Below are positions 48,891 to 62,541 of a stretch of 64,000 nucleotides of DNA, piece by piece. Both the position numbers and the translations under genes were made by a program. Origin of the DNA: Aquanectria penicillioides (taxonomy: Eukaryota > Ascomycota > Sordariomycetes > Hypocreales > Nectriaceae); contig PYIU01000006.1 of the NCBI GenBank assembly GCA_003415625.1, forward strand, positions 1,674,001 to 1,738,000, given 5' to 3'. Under the pieces are notes generated by a model. It worked only from the letters and a program-made list of their open reading frames with translations, was not told where the DNA came from and made no database searches. Within the stretch, counting starts at the first letter, position 1; each line of letters opens with the position of its first letter.

Positions 48891-49724
48891 CATCGCTGCA
48901 TTTCTCTGCCCTACAACCTGCGCCTCGCCTCAATTCCTGCCCAGCCACGTCAGGTCACTGAAGTGTGCGGCACCCAAGCTGCTATTATCGTCCTCGCTCG
49001 TTGGCTTCGCCGCCACAACAACGCCCACTGGGCCATTGGTGCGCCCAGCAAACGTCACTGGCTCTAGGCGGTGGCCAATAGGTACTTTCTAGGTACCTAC
49101 AGGCTAGTTCCACCCACTCACGGGCTTCCCTCACTCACCCTTCCCACCTTCCTCCCACCCTCCTACCAGGCACTCCTAGGCCCTTTCGCGCACTCTCGCA
49201 CTCACCGCAGCAGGCGCGCCCCCCAAAAATTTTGACCCGGCTGCAGGCTGCGCTAGACCTCTTTCTGACACAACTCAAACCAATTTTTTCCCACTCTTCT
49301 TTGCCTCTCAACTCTGTCCCTTTTCTTCTCCCACAACAACCCTCTCTCACCCTTTCACCCTCACCTCACAAACCCCCATCCCCCCTCATCCTCGTCTTTC
49401 CCGAGACACTTCGACTTTCCTTGGTCTTTCCTTTGAAGATTCTGCGTGTTCTTCGAAGGGAGTTGCAAGCACTGACTTTGTTTGTGCCTGAAAAGTAATT
49501 CATCTGGGGAAATTTTTGGGAGCGCTTGGTCTTCCACGACTTTCCTTTCTGCATTTTTTTTTCCTGTCTCTCTCACCGGACGGGAATCCCTTTTGTCACT
49601 CTCGTTGATTTTAGAGTGATATTTTTATTCATCGACCGACTCTTGTCGTATTATTGCGGTTCCTGACGACTTGGTTTTTCCCTTGACCACCGACTCGAAA
49701 ACCCGATTCTCGATTCCATCCATC

Positions 49725-51967
<2,243 letters not shown>

Positions 51968-54294
51968 ACACCATATTCGCCAGAAAGTGAACACGCCATG
52001 GCCGCGTGTTTTAGGTGCTGTCAGGCAGACGCCAAGCAACAGCATCATTCGTTTGTGGTTTTTCGACTCTTTTTCCTTTTGATTTGATTACAACAGTATT
52101 CTGGACGCACAAATCTGAATTTGAACGACACGGCGGCATCATGACCTGCGGGGACGGACGGACGCCTTCCTGCATGACTAGCACAAGGCAGTGTTCGGTT
52201 CCAGGGCATTCACGAAGCATGTGATAGATTGCGTTTCTTTTGATTTCGGCACAGACCTCGCTTGATACCCTTAGACCGAGATTTGGGGAACTGGAAGACG
52301 TTGGCAGAACGTGGTGTTTAATGGATCTAGGGTCGCTGGATCTGAAGAGGGCATCACGAAGTATCATGTTTCTGCCTTCTACCCGGGGTTCCCCCAACCC
52401 TGAGGGTATTTTTCTCACATTCACGATAGAGGGTCATGCTATCGCCGTGCAGACATAGACAAAAGTGGATTTCTCGGTTCTCTGGTCATGAATCGCCCGG
52501 CGGTCCTTCAGTGGGAAATGGGGACCGGTGGGAGGGCGATTGAGAAGGCTAGGAACATGGATGATGGTCAACAGAACGGTTTTCTCTGTTTTTTACACAA
52601 TCCGGAGAGTACGAGCGCGGCCGCGCGACGCCCTAGGTTATGGATTTTTGGTTTGGGCGGCACGGCATGGAACAAAAAGGCTCTTGCTCTTTGGCAGGAC
52701 ATTGGGACATGGAAAAATTGATGAAGGCTTGGACTTGGCCGAGAAAGGCGCCGAGTCGTGAGGCTTCTGATTAACGGGGACCATGCCACACAAAAAGGGA
52801 GTGGTTATGGACTCAGTTCCCGTGGTAGACAGATAACCAGACTGGACTGAGGAGTCCTAAGAAAAAAAAAAGCAGTTTTTGCACTTTAAACTATGGGCCT
52901 ACTACTTATTGTGATGTGAGTGATTGATGTGAATGTTTTTCTTGCCAGCAACTTCCAATACATGACATGGATATAAAAGTTGAGAATGTTGGTCTAGTGA
53001 GGCGATATGTACCCATGCCTTGTGTAACACACCCACAAAATCAAAGAGGGAAAAATGGAAAGGACAAGAAAAACCTGCCCCAATGACAGGACAGGCACTT
53101 GACATCAAGTCAAGCTTTGAAGATAAGACTAGTTTTCTAACCACTTAATTGACACTTACTAATTATTCGGGAACTTGCTAAATGTTTGAAGAAGAAGAAA
53201 AAAAACCCTCCTCTAGTAAACTCGCTCATGACATCCATCCCCCGAAGTCCCATTCAGCGGGAAAGGGTGGCGCCGAAAGTTGGTGGCTGGGGCGGGGGAC
53301 GGACCCTGCTTCGATGCGGCATCTTGTAACATGCAATGTGTCTTGATACGTCGGTAGATAATGACGACAAAACACCCTGGCACCAAAATGCTGCATGACA
53401 GAGACAACTTGGGATAAGATGCATGGCGTGCGACTGAAATCAACCCGGCAAAGATGAGTCGATTATTTCCAGTTCTGCGCGTGAAGGTTTTGTCGAATAG
53501 GTTACATGTTCAGGGCGAGAGGGCCTGTCAACAATACCGACCTAGATCGGGAGCTAGGTAGGGTGAGATGGAAATGTTCCGAGTAGCCTCTCATCCCGGC
53601 CGTGATGCCGAGGGCCGCCGGGGGGGTGTCAATCAACTGCAAGCTCCGTATCCGTACAGCGAGTGCGATGGCGAGAGCGACCCGCGGTAGTGACAACTAC
53701 TACGCCAGTGACATTGCCCTACGAATACGTCCCGGCGGCCATGGCAATCGGGAGTGAGAGCGATGGGTTGGTAACTTATCGGACCGCAAAGAGAGGCAGC
53801 CCGCGAAAGCCAGCTGCGCCTGCGCTGCCCAGGGTTCCGTCTGGTGCCAGCTAAGCCCCATCGTCGCATCCGCCGGCTGTGGGCGTGTTTCTGGGCGCTG
53901 CCACTTCCCCACAGGCCTGCCGTGGCCTCTTTTGGTCCTGTTGCATCGTGCCGGTCGGCGTTTTCCCCGCCCAGAACTCCAACGTCGCCAGCTTTCCACG
54001 CGTTGGTCAGAATCCTCGAGGCTATTTTGTGTCTTTTTTTTTTTTTTTTTTTTTTTGCACCTTGGTTCTCCATCTCACATGTTCATCGTGCGAGCGTGAG
54101 ACACCTACGCGTTTCCGTCCCTCTCCCCCCCCCCCCCCACCTTCGGCCACTCCAGCTCCAGGTCTGCTCCTCCCCCCCAACAGCGCTAGGATTTCTCGCA
54201 ACCTTGAACCAGCTGTCCTCTAAATCCTGACGCCATCACTGCAACCCCGAGCCCCGACCGATTCCGAACACCGGCTACGGAAACAAAGCCGACC
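51968..54294. other. Intergenic region
   Basis: 2.3 kb between DED1 and the AMP-binding-like gene. Contains the DED1 3' flank, an A-run near 52861-52871, and homopolymer tracts at 54034-54056 and 54125-54138. No gene supported. Confidence 0.5.
54034..54138. repeat. Poly(T) and poly(C) tracts
   Basis: 23 T (54034-54056) and 14 C (54125-54138) within the 270 bp upstream of the AMP-binding-like start codon, probably in the promoter or leader. Lengths are uncertain given the homopolymer errors elsewhere. Confidence 0.8.
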
Positions 54295-56121
54295 ATGGGC
54301 ATCATCGAATCCCTCGACGAGGCCATCGCGAGCCTCGCCAGCCAGTGGAATCCCTACTCGACGGCGCTTGTTACCCTGCTCATCGCTCTCGTTTCGTACC
54401 GCATCTTTGCCACCAGCGAGCCTGATGTCCACCCCATGCTCCTGGCCCGTCAGGCCGTCCCATCTCCCGTCCGAAACGAGGGCGAAAGCTCTATCTACCG
54501 ATCCCAGGCCGCTCCCCACGGCATGCCCCTCAACGCCGGTTTGAACGTCAAGGATGCCGATGCTTCCAAATGGGCCCGCGGTCGCGATGGCGACCTCCGA
54601 GATGTCTGGCGCAAGGCCGTCAAGGGCGGCGACGAGGGCGCCAAGGGCAAAGTCCTGACCGTGCTGGGCAAGCAGAATGTCATCGACCACAAGCTAGGTA
54701 CGATACAACCTCGAGACCCAATGGTTTCGAACACTGCACTATGAAACAGGGCTAACACGACACAGAGGACATCACCCGGCAGATCAACCTTATCGGACAG
54801 CACATTGCCGACCAGGGTGGCATCCGGGTTGCCATTTACCTCCCCAACTCGATTGAGCTCCTGGCTACCCTCTTTGCCTGCAGCTTCTACTCCAATTTGA
54901 CCACCGTCCTGATCCCCTTCGACGTCTCCAACGAGGAACTCGTGTCCATGCTGCGCCGCTCTGCCGTTGACACTCTAGTTACCGCTCCCGGCGCATTCCC
55001 CTTCGATGCCGTCGTCAACGCCTACCCGTCCCTCCGCCAGCTCATCTGGGTTACTGATGAGGGCAGCAGCCACATGGACTGGAACGAGGTCCCTGAGGGC
55101 ACCGGCGGCAGCATCAATGTTGCTACCTGGCAGGATATTCTTCGCGATGCGCCCGCCGAGGCTGGCCTTGAGCTCCCTGCCTCCGACCCCGAGCGTGCCC
55201 CCATGGATGTCGTCACCTTCTGGCAAAACAAGCCTGGCCAGATGGAGGAGATGGTTCGCTTCTCCCAAGCCAACCTGGTTTCCGCCATTGCTGGTCAGCT
55301 CGCCAATATCCCCGCCAAGGAGCGCATGAACCCCTCTGACCTGTTCCTCCCTGCCGATTCGCTGGCCAACGTCCACACTCTGGTCCTTACTCTCGGTGCC
55401 CTCTACTCGAACGCCTCTGTCGCACTCAACTCAGTCGCTGGCCAGTCGGCGGATCTCGTCCTGGCTTGTCAGGGAGTTGCCCCAACCATCCTTGTCGCTA
55501 GCCCTCAGACCCTTCTTGCATCTCACTCCGAATCGGCCTCTCTGCTGTCCACTCCTTTCGCTCAAGCTGCTCATGCCCTCTCGACTCGCTCACTCACTCA
55601 GGAGGGTGTTCTTTCCACCACAAACCCTCTTTCTGCTTTTGCTGCTGGCGCATCCCCTGCTATTGGCACCACCCCTGGCAAGCTTCGCCTCGTCTTCACC
55701 GCTGAGCGAGTCGGCACTGAGACTCCTCACCTCTCTGCCAGTGTTCTCTCGGATCTCCGAATCTTCACCGGCGCAAGGGTTGTTTATGCCCTGACGGCTG
55801 CCAAGGTTGCCGGAGCAATCACCCAGACTGCCTTCTACGACTACCGACTGTGCGACGATGGAAACGGCCACTTTGGTGCGCCCGTGACTAGCGTGGAGTT
55901 ATTCCTAAAGGACGACGGTGTTCACCAGACTACAGATGACAAGATTGAGGGAAAGGTACGTTGAAGCAAAATATATATAAAAAAAAAAAGCTCTTGTCAT
56001 GTTCAATTGAAACTAATTGATCTTATAGATTGTGGTTCGGGGCCCCTGCGTTGCAGGAGGGGAGGCCAACATTGGAGCTCTGGGAAGGATTCGCAACGAT
56101 AACACGCTGGCTTATGTTTAA
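54295..56121 (+). CDS. AMP-binding/acyl-CoA synthetase-like protein lacking the ATP P-loop
   Basis: Exons 54295..54697, 54766..55955 and 56029..56121, phases consistent, 561 aa. An N-terminal membrane segment (STALVTLLIALVSYRIFA) is followed by VHPMLLARQAVPSPVRNEGE and the GLNVKD/GRDGDLRDVWR block of fungal long-chain acyl-CoA synthetase-like proteins. The adenylate-forming fold is visible: VAIYLPNSIELLATLFACSF, then IPFDVSNEELVSMLRRSAVD. At the place of the T-S-G-T-T-G-x-P-K-G ATP loop the protein reads VTFWQNKPGQMEEMVRFSQAN. No YGxTE motif or C-terminal lysine domain is present. So it is probably not an active ligase and may act as an ER-membrane scaffold or regulator. The length of about 560 is short for the family (about 650-700). 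The frame is clean, so the degeneration is not decay of this copy. Confidence 0.82.
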
Positions 56122-56662
56122 AAAGACATACAATACCCCCAAGCGCCGTGATATGATGATAGATGATTGCGGGTATGGAAATGGCAATGAAATTTTTTTT
56201 TAGGAATAATGGAACTTTTCATGTGAACTAAACTTCACTCAACCATATCTTTTTTGCATTTTGGTGTCTGCCACCTACGACTATTGCATGTTGTGACAGT
56301 CTTAGTGGACGCCGATTGACGAAGTGATGAAGCCGATTTGATGGTGCCCAGTTCTACATTCCCTCTGCTCTGTGGCAGTGCACATGCATCATTTTTGGGA
56401 CACTACTACATACCTAGGTACACCAGACCCCAAGTGACTTTCTCCCAAGTGACTTTTTATGGCCAGCCTGCTTGATGTATTTGGTGGGCGAACTGCAATA
56501 AGGCCCCCAGTCGGGCTGAACCGCCACGCCATCTCGCAATGCTACTCCCTCTGATCCATCTGCTCTATTTGCTTCCTCCTTTGCATCGCTCTCGGAGTTT
56601 GCTCTGGTATCTCCTCCGCGAATCGTTCATCATCAACGCCGTTCGCATCACCATTCTCCAAG
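56122..56662. other. Intergenic region
   Basis: 541 bp; holds a CATACCTAGGTACACC motif at about 56410 and a CAAGTGACTTTCTCC direct duplication at 56430-56458. No gene seen. Confidence 0.5.
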
Positions 56663-58894
56663 ATGGCCGAGGTGGTGGGGACCGTGGCGAGCAGAATCGC
56701 CCGAGCCGAGTTTGCCGCCAACGCCATGAAGAGCATTTTCCAAACAAAGCGACTATGGGACGAGGTGAAGGAGGTGCACCATACCATCGAAGAGATCATC
56801 AAGCGGCTCGAGGTTTTGATCCCCCTCCTCACCGAGATGGACAAGGACTTTGAAGCAATGTGGTCGACAAAACCAACGTCTACCCATAGTGCCGCCGCTC
56901 TGAGTATCTCGTACTGCTAGAACGCAGTTGCCGAGTTGGCATTCGTCGCTGAATCGCTCTCCCGCAACATTGAGTCCGCAAGGTTGCTGAGGCGTAACGT
57001 GGCCAGGCTCAAGGTCGTGCTAAAAAGGACGAGATATCCAAGTACGAGAAGAAGCTAGAGTAGGCAGTTCAGCTTCTGCTCTTTGCTCAGCAACAGCACA
57101 CAATGTACGTAGAACCCCCAGCCCGTAAGCAGGCAACTAACAGTGTCGCAGAGCAACCTTGAAACACAACCCGAGGCCATTGTGCAATGTCTAGCGTCTG
57201 CAGAAGTGACCATTCTGACAAAGGCCAAATCCGATGAAGGCTCTGAAACATCGTTAGTGAAGGGCTATGCCACTTCAGAATATACATCGACAGGCTTCAG
57301 GACGACCAATATTAACTCAAGGGGTGCCTACCAGAAATTTCCACGGCCATGTCGATCATTATTTGGAAGGATCTCCTATGCGTCTCATGTTTCAGGTCCA
57401 GACGACATACTTGGCGAAGGTCGTACCGATGAGCAAGCATGTCTTAGCGTTCTCTTCTAAGGGGCTTGAGGCTCATTGTCTCATGCAGCTTACTTTGCGC
57501 GAATCCAGTTACCAGTATGGATCACAAACCGAACCTGGGAAATAATGGTCAACCCTGGGCTTATTAACATGACTCTACGAGCATACTCGATTGTCCTAAA
57601 TCATTCCCCCGGTGTTCGCCTGTGTAGAAAATGGTGATCTCGACGGGATGCTTCAACTATTTCGTCAAGGCGTGGCTTCCCCGTACGATCGGGATGAGAA
57701 TGGCACTAGCCTATTTCAAGTCAGCCCGATTTTTTATTCCTTAAATCTCTCAAGTTAAAAGAGTCGCTGATTTTTCGTCAGAGGGCTTGTTTAGTCGGTA
57801 ATTTAAGATCTATCCAACTGCTCTTGCAATTTAACGTCGAAGGAGATTTTACGGTCAGTGTATGCGCTCATCGGCCTTATCTACTCGAAGTCCAGAACAG
57901 ATTTGCAGGACATGGATTATCTTATATTTCTTGATTCAAAGGATGATTTTTGTCAAGAAACCTATGAGGGTCTTGGGTGGCGTGAGGCACTCCAGTTACT
58001 ATGGAGTGCTTGTTTAATCAACCCCCGAACACTACACTTCTTGCTACCATCACTATCACCTAACCACTGCGACTTACCGGTGTTGAGGCGCATCCAGTGC
58101 ATATCCTATGGGCATTGGAAATCAATGGAGTCCGTTGATTCAAAGTCCTTTCGCTTTTGTTTGCAAGAAGATGGTGCAATTGTTGCCGATGATGTGAGAG
58201 AGCTCCAACAACAGGGGCTGTCACTCGCAATCATTTGCACCCTCTTCGCTGTATTCAATACATGAGGATCTTTTGGTGATTACGATGCTTGGAGAAGCTT
58301 ACGTAGAGATGCGATAGCAGTGACTGAGTCTCTGAGCTTCCTGCAGGGTCTTTCCCGAGGAATCGGTTTTAAATCGGTCACAACTACCCCTTGGGATATA
58401 CCAATTGGAACTGCGCTCTCAGCTGTGGTCAAAGGATTCCACCCTAGCGTTTTTCTCTTTTCAGATATAGGTGCCATTCAGAAAGCAATTGGTCTATAGG
58501 CTGACTGTCACTCTTTAGCATTGGCTTGAGGATCTTGTAGCCTTAGGCATTGACTTGGTTGACTATGGCAACGACGAGAAGGCCATTCTGGACAAGTATC
58601 GCACTTCGGGGTATGGATACTACTCGTGTTATCGGGGGGAAGACGTGGTGTAATCATGAAAGGAGTTATTGTAGTGGCGCTCGATACTAATGGCTCCTAG
58701 GTCTGAAGCTCGAAAGCTTCAATTATGGGCCAACTCCGAAGGATTGGACTTTTACGTGGGATTCCATGGTAGAGAAGTTTGCTGGGGATTTCTGGACAAG
58801 AATTGAAGACCCGCCCCTCAGAATCCTCGGGTCTTGGGTCGAAACCAAGGATTGGTCAGAGTCGGAGAGCGGCAGTGACGATGACGATGAGTGA
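56663..58894 (+). pseudogene. Degraded fungal ankyrin/STAND-type accessory gene
   Basis: The start MAEVVGTVASRIARAEFAAN and helical EVKEVHHTIEEIIKRLEVLI fit the N-terminal domain of fungal NLR/ankyrin accessory proteins. The frame then meets TAG at about 56918 (NAVAELAFVAESLSRNIESA continues after it), loses one base near 57020 (A run), and meets another TAG at about 57061 before AVQLLLFAQQQ. Further pieces are QPEAIVQCLASAEVTILTKA (57170), ENGDLDGMLQLFRQGVASPY (57630), an intron-like stretch and RACLVGNLRSIQLLLQFNVE (57780), a large open block 57858-58265, WLEDLVALGIDLVDYGNDEK (about 58520), and a preserved C-terminus FNYGPTPKDWTFTWDSMVEK to ESGSDDDDE at 58894. Frame changes and in-frame stops are too many for sequencing error alone. 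The domain order is that of intact relatives, so the loss is recent. Function unknown. Confidence 0.7.
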
Positions 58895-60618
58895 GAGTAA
58901 GATAGACTAGATGTTGATCACGTCAACGAGGGAAAGTTCATTATGCCTGCTTTGAATTCCACTTTGGGCACTACGTTGCCACTGGCTGGTATCCTCGCGA
59001 TATATCCGTGATGGCAATCTCTGATCAGCGTGGGAGACTGGGGGGGGGTTCGTGGAGTGTGTGCCCGTACACCAGGAAAAGGGACAACTACCATGGACTC
59101 TGGGAGCAATGCCATGCATTCGGATATAACAGCTCTCAGTAGATGGCCGATGACACATGGCGCATGGACCAGGCTCGATTGGGGGGTGTTGGATGGTCCA
59201 GAATTGAGCTTCTAGTCGGGCGGCAAAGCGCCAAGTATTACCCTGAAGGAGCAGGTCCGCAAACGCAATGCACGAGGTGGTCGTCGGAACAAGACCCCGG
59301 GCCCAGATAGAAGCGAGTAAGGGCTTGCCGGGTATCTCAAAATGTCACATGGGATCTGGATTTGTTTTGTTGCGATGGAAACAGTGCGGGATTAACACGA
59401 TAGTGTAAACTCTGATGGGTGGGGATGGCATGTCTCAGAGTTTCAGCCTCCAGATGTGCAGTAGTCGGTGTCTAGACGCCGTAGGGCTGGCTGTCCACGA
59501 CTCGACTCAGCTTTGGGCCGAGCATACAAACTACGGGACTAGCACGCGTGCTTCGCAGCGACAGTCCGAAGGAGGCAAGAAACATTACCATTTACTTTTC
59601 TCTTTTACTCGCTGTGTATTCGAGGTGTCACGCGAGCATATGATTTGTCGAGAACCGAAAATGCTACCCTAAAGTCTGAGCCTAGACATGCGTAGCTCGG
59701 CACACGACCGAATCCGGAGAGGACCCCTGAAATTGTCGCTCAGAGAGGACGGCCTACTTTTGGGGTATTTGCCACCAACCAAAAACCGACCACACGCCCC
59801 GTACGAACATGTTGGTGACGAGTTGATGGGGGTATAAAAAGCATAAGACTTACGTGGAAGAGGGAAAAGTGACGACGAGGGATGAGCGAACGGGGAGCTG
59901 GGAGGACCGTGCCTTAGCCTTGGGTAGCGGGATCTTCGGATGGAAAATCGAAATAGCTCCATAGGGTTTGATGAATCATGAATCCGTGCAGGGCAGCTCG
60001 TTGCTCGAGCGAGGGGGCGATGGGGTGGCGATTGCGATGGGGCGCACCTGTTCCCTTTCCCCCTTTGTGAATCATGATGGGGTATATTGCAATTTACGAT
60101 GTCAATGCAGTTATACGACGTCAGTGGACTCGCAACTTTTCCTCCCCCCCCCGCTCCTCCCTCGTCGTGCGTCTTGTTTGCTTGTCTCGGCTGTGCAGTA
60201 TCTCAGTAAACCACGTGGAGATGGCTGAGATGGTGGGCAAATCCGGCAACGCTAACCCCAGGTCGGCGACGGCGGGGGTTTGTCTTTGTTCAGTGTCGGA
60301 GGCGTTGCTCGGTTGGCTTTTGGAATATTCGGGATTGCGATGAGGAAGCGGAAGGGCAGCGTGAGGTTGTATCAATCATGACCTCCTTTCCTCCATTGTT
60401 ACGCTTTTGGGAGTGCTAAACTGGGGTTACCTCCCTTTGGCCCTAGGCGCTGGGCCCTAAAAAAAAACCGAATATTGACAGCATCTCATTATTTCCTACT
60501 GCAGCTGCGTGTCCTTGTGGACCCCGGTCCCTGTTCGTCCGTCATCCGGTCCGTAGTCCGCATGGCCCCAGCACCCAAGTCAGCGGGATGAGCGCGCGTG
60601 GCCCATCCCGGGGTATCA

Positions 60619-60650
60619 TTTTGGTGCATTTTGGTGCATTCTGGTGCCTG
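60619..60650. repeat. Short direct repeat (ATTTTGGTGC)
   Basis: Two perfect and one variant copy (ATTCTGGTGC) in tandem. Confidence 0.8.
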
Positions 60651-61792
60651 GGCCCCTGGCTCGTGTCACCAGGGATCGAGGGGTAATCAATCCATGGAAC
60701 CGAGGGTGAAGTTTTTTGTGGGCATGACGTCTCCATTGGGGAGGAGGAATGGGGACCCCCCCAAAAATGAAAATAAAAATAAGATGAAAAAAAAACACGA
60801 TGAAAAAAAAAAAGAATCAGCAATGCCGACAAACGGGCTTCCCCGTGAGGTGATGGTGGTGGTGAGATTTTTCATTATAACCATACGGATAAGACACGGA
60901 CAACTACCGTCCTCCCGCGGAGAGACGAGAGAGGAGCTGGACAGACAAAAGAGTACACACTTTGGCCCGAGATAGAACTGTACCCCGAGCTCCCGAGCCA
61001 ATACATGGTACAGACACCAATACTCATTGCCGCAAGCAGGCGGGCACGTAGTACGTAGCGTAGTACAAAACGCACCCGACAGTGGATGGAGACTAGAGCG
61101 GGAGTCGAGACTTGACTTATGATTTAATTTTACGTCTAGCGTTGTGAGCGGGCTGAATTATTTGCCTTCGCTAAAGGGCAAGGGACCGAGCAGGCCAATA
61201 CTACTCGGTGCTGCGTAGCAGCTCCATAAATAATAGGTTTTGGTAACGGAGGGTAATAATGTGCTATGTATACTGCAGGCAGGTAATGCACGAAGTAGGG
61301 AGGTACTACAGGACGGAGGATGGTGATGATGATAAACCACAAAAGAAAAGGGATGGGTGGAAGGATGGATGGATGGTGCAGAGCTGAATAGGAAAAAAGA
61401 ATGCGAGAATGCATGCGACTCTGCCTGGGCATGCATGCAATGCACCATACATAGCACGCGCCACATACGCACACCCATTACCCATCCCATCCCATCTCAT
61501 TGCTTGTTCATCCGCCCCCAATCGGGACTTTTTCCCTTTCTTTTCTTTTTCCCTTTCTTTTCTTTTTCGCGTTTTTTTCTTTTTCCTTTTCCCTTTCTTA
61601 ATGGATGCTTGTTTCTTTGTTGTGCTGCACCGTACTCCGTACATACGTATCCGTATTGGCCTGCGCCCCCCCTTCTTCTGGCCCCCCGCCTCCCCTCCCA
61701 GGGCTAGACAAGGTTGGCGGCGGTCATCGCATCGGATCCGCGATGGCTAGTTATTTCCAACAATAGGGATACTCGGTCCATGTACCTTATAC

Positions 61793-61880
61793 ATTACACA
61801 TTACACATTACATGTCAGAATAGGGATGGGGATGGGGCATGGCGGATGGGAATAGGGATAGGGATAGGGAGGGATAGGGG
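61793..61880. repeat. TTACACA and GGGATA short tandem repeats
   Basis: Three TTACACA-type units (61793-61812) are followed by GGGATA/GGGATG units (about 61824-61880). The G-rich part resembles telomere-like sequence in style but not in unit. Confidence 0.65.
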
Positions 61881-62454
61881 ACTTGACTCCTCATCCGCCA
61901 CCGTCCGTCCACTTGTCCACGGTTCCTCTGGCAGTCAGTGCGGCGGATAGCCTGGGAAAACCCACCCACTTCCGGGCCCGGCGCGCAACTGCACCACACC
62001 ACTTACTCATTCGCTCCTCCTCTCCCACTTTGCCTTGGCCTTGCCTTGCCTTGCCTTGCTTTGCTGCTCAGCGTCCAGCCCAACCAACATACCAATTCCA
62101 ACAACTGCTTCTACTCTAGCAAACACAACCCCATTCGTCCCTCCCCATTCTATTCACCCTCTCATCCACCATTCCTTCAACCCACCCACCCATCCATCTG
62201 TCCGTCCTTTCTCCTCCCATCCTCTCTCTTATCCTCTCATCCTCTCATCCTCCTCCTCCATTCCTCCTTCTCAACATCTGTCCTGCCGACCGCCATGACG
62301 TCGTCCTAGAGGGGGAGCCAGAGAGAAAGAGAGTGAGACACACCACTCCTTCCTCTGTCCATCGGTCCCCTAAGCGGACGCTTTCTTCCTCCCGCATCTC
62401 TATCCACGACGAATACGTTTTCCGGTCCTTCGGTTGCCCCCCTCCTCGTCCAAC

Positions 62455-62462
<8 letters not shown>

Positions 62463-62490
<28 letters not shown>
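62463..62490. repeat. (CA)n microsatellite
   Basis: About fourteen CA units, some 50 bp upstream of the HET gene start. Confidence 0.9.
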
Positions 62491-62541
62491 CCGTCTCGAC
62501 CAACACCTGACCTCCGATCCGTCGCCGAGGACCCCGAGGAG

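Larger units (their letters stand above)
47067..49724. other. Intergenic region upstream of DED1
   Basis: 2.7 kb with one doubtful small ORF (47698-48009, -), a (CAA)n(CAT)n repeat, AGGTACCT motifs at 48600-48665 and about 49080-49097, and a very pyrimidine-rich DED1 leader (49100-49720) as is common for highly expressed fungal genes. Confidence 0.5.
58895..62541. other. Low-complexity intergenic region
   Basis: 3.6 kb without a supported gene. It contains A/T runs (60770-60812), an (ATTTTGGTGC)n direct repeat near 60619-60650, a T/C tract (61525-61600), TTACACA repeats (61793-61812), GGGATA repeats (61824-61880), CCTTG repeats (about 62032-62062) and a (CA)n tract (62463-62490). The part before 62542 is a pyrimidine-rich leader of the HET gene. 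Confidence 0.5.

Noticed and set aside
52011..52424. 137-codon minus-strand frame downstream of DED1
   Set aside because: Lies in the DED1 3' flank, no recognisable motif, more likely chance.
60599..61000. Open frames around A-runs and T-runs near 60.7 kb
   Set aside because: Translation of homopolymers and low-complexity DNA without gene structure.
61824..61880. GGGATA repeats considered as telomeric or subtelomeric sequence
   Set aside because: Fungal telomere unit is TTAGGG; the unit here differs and a gene follows downstream.
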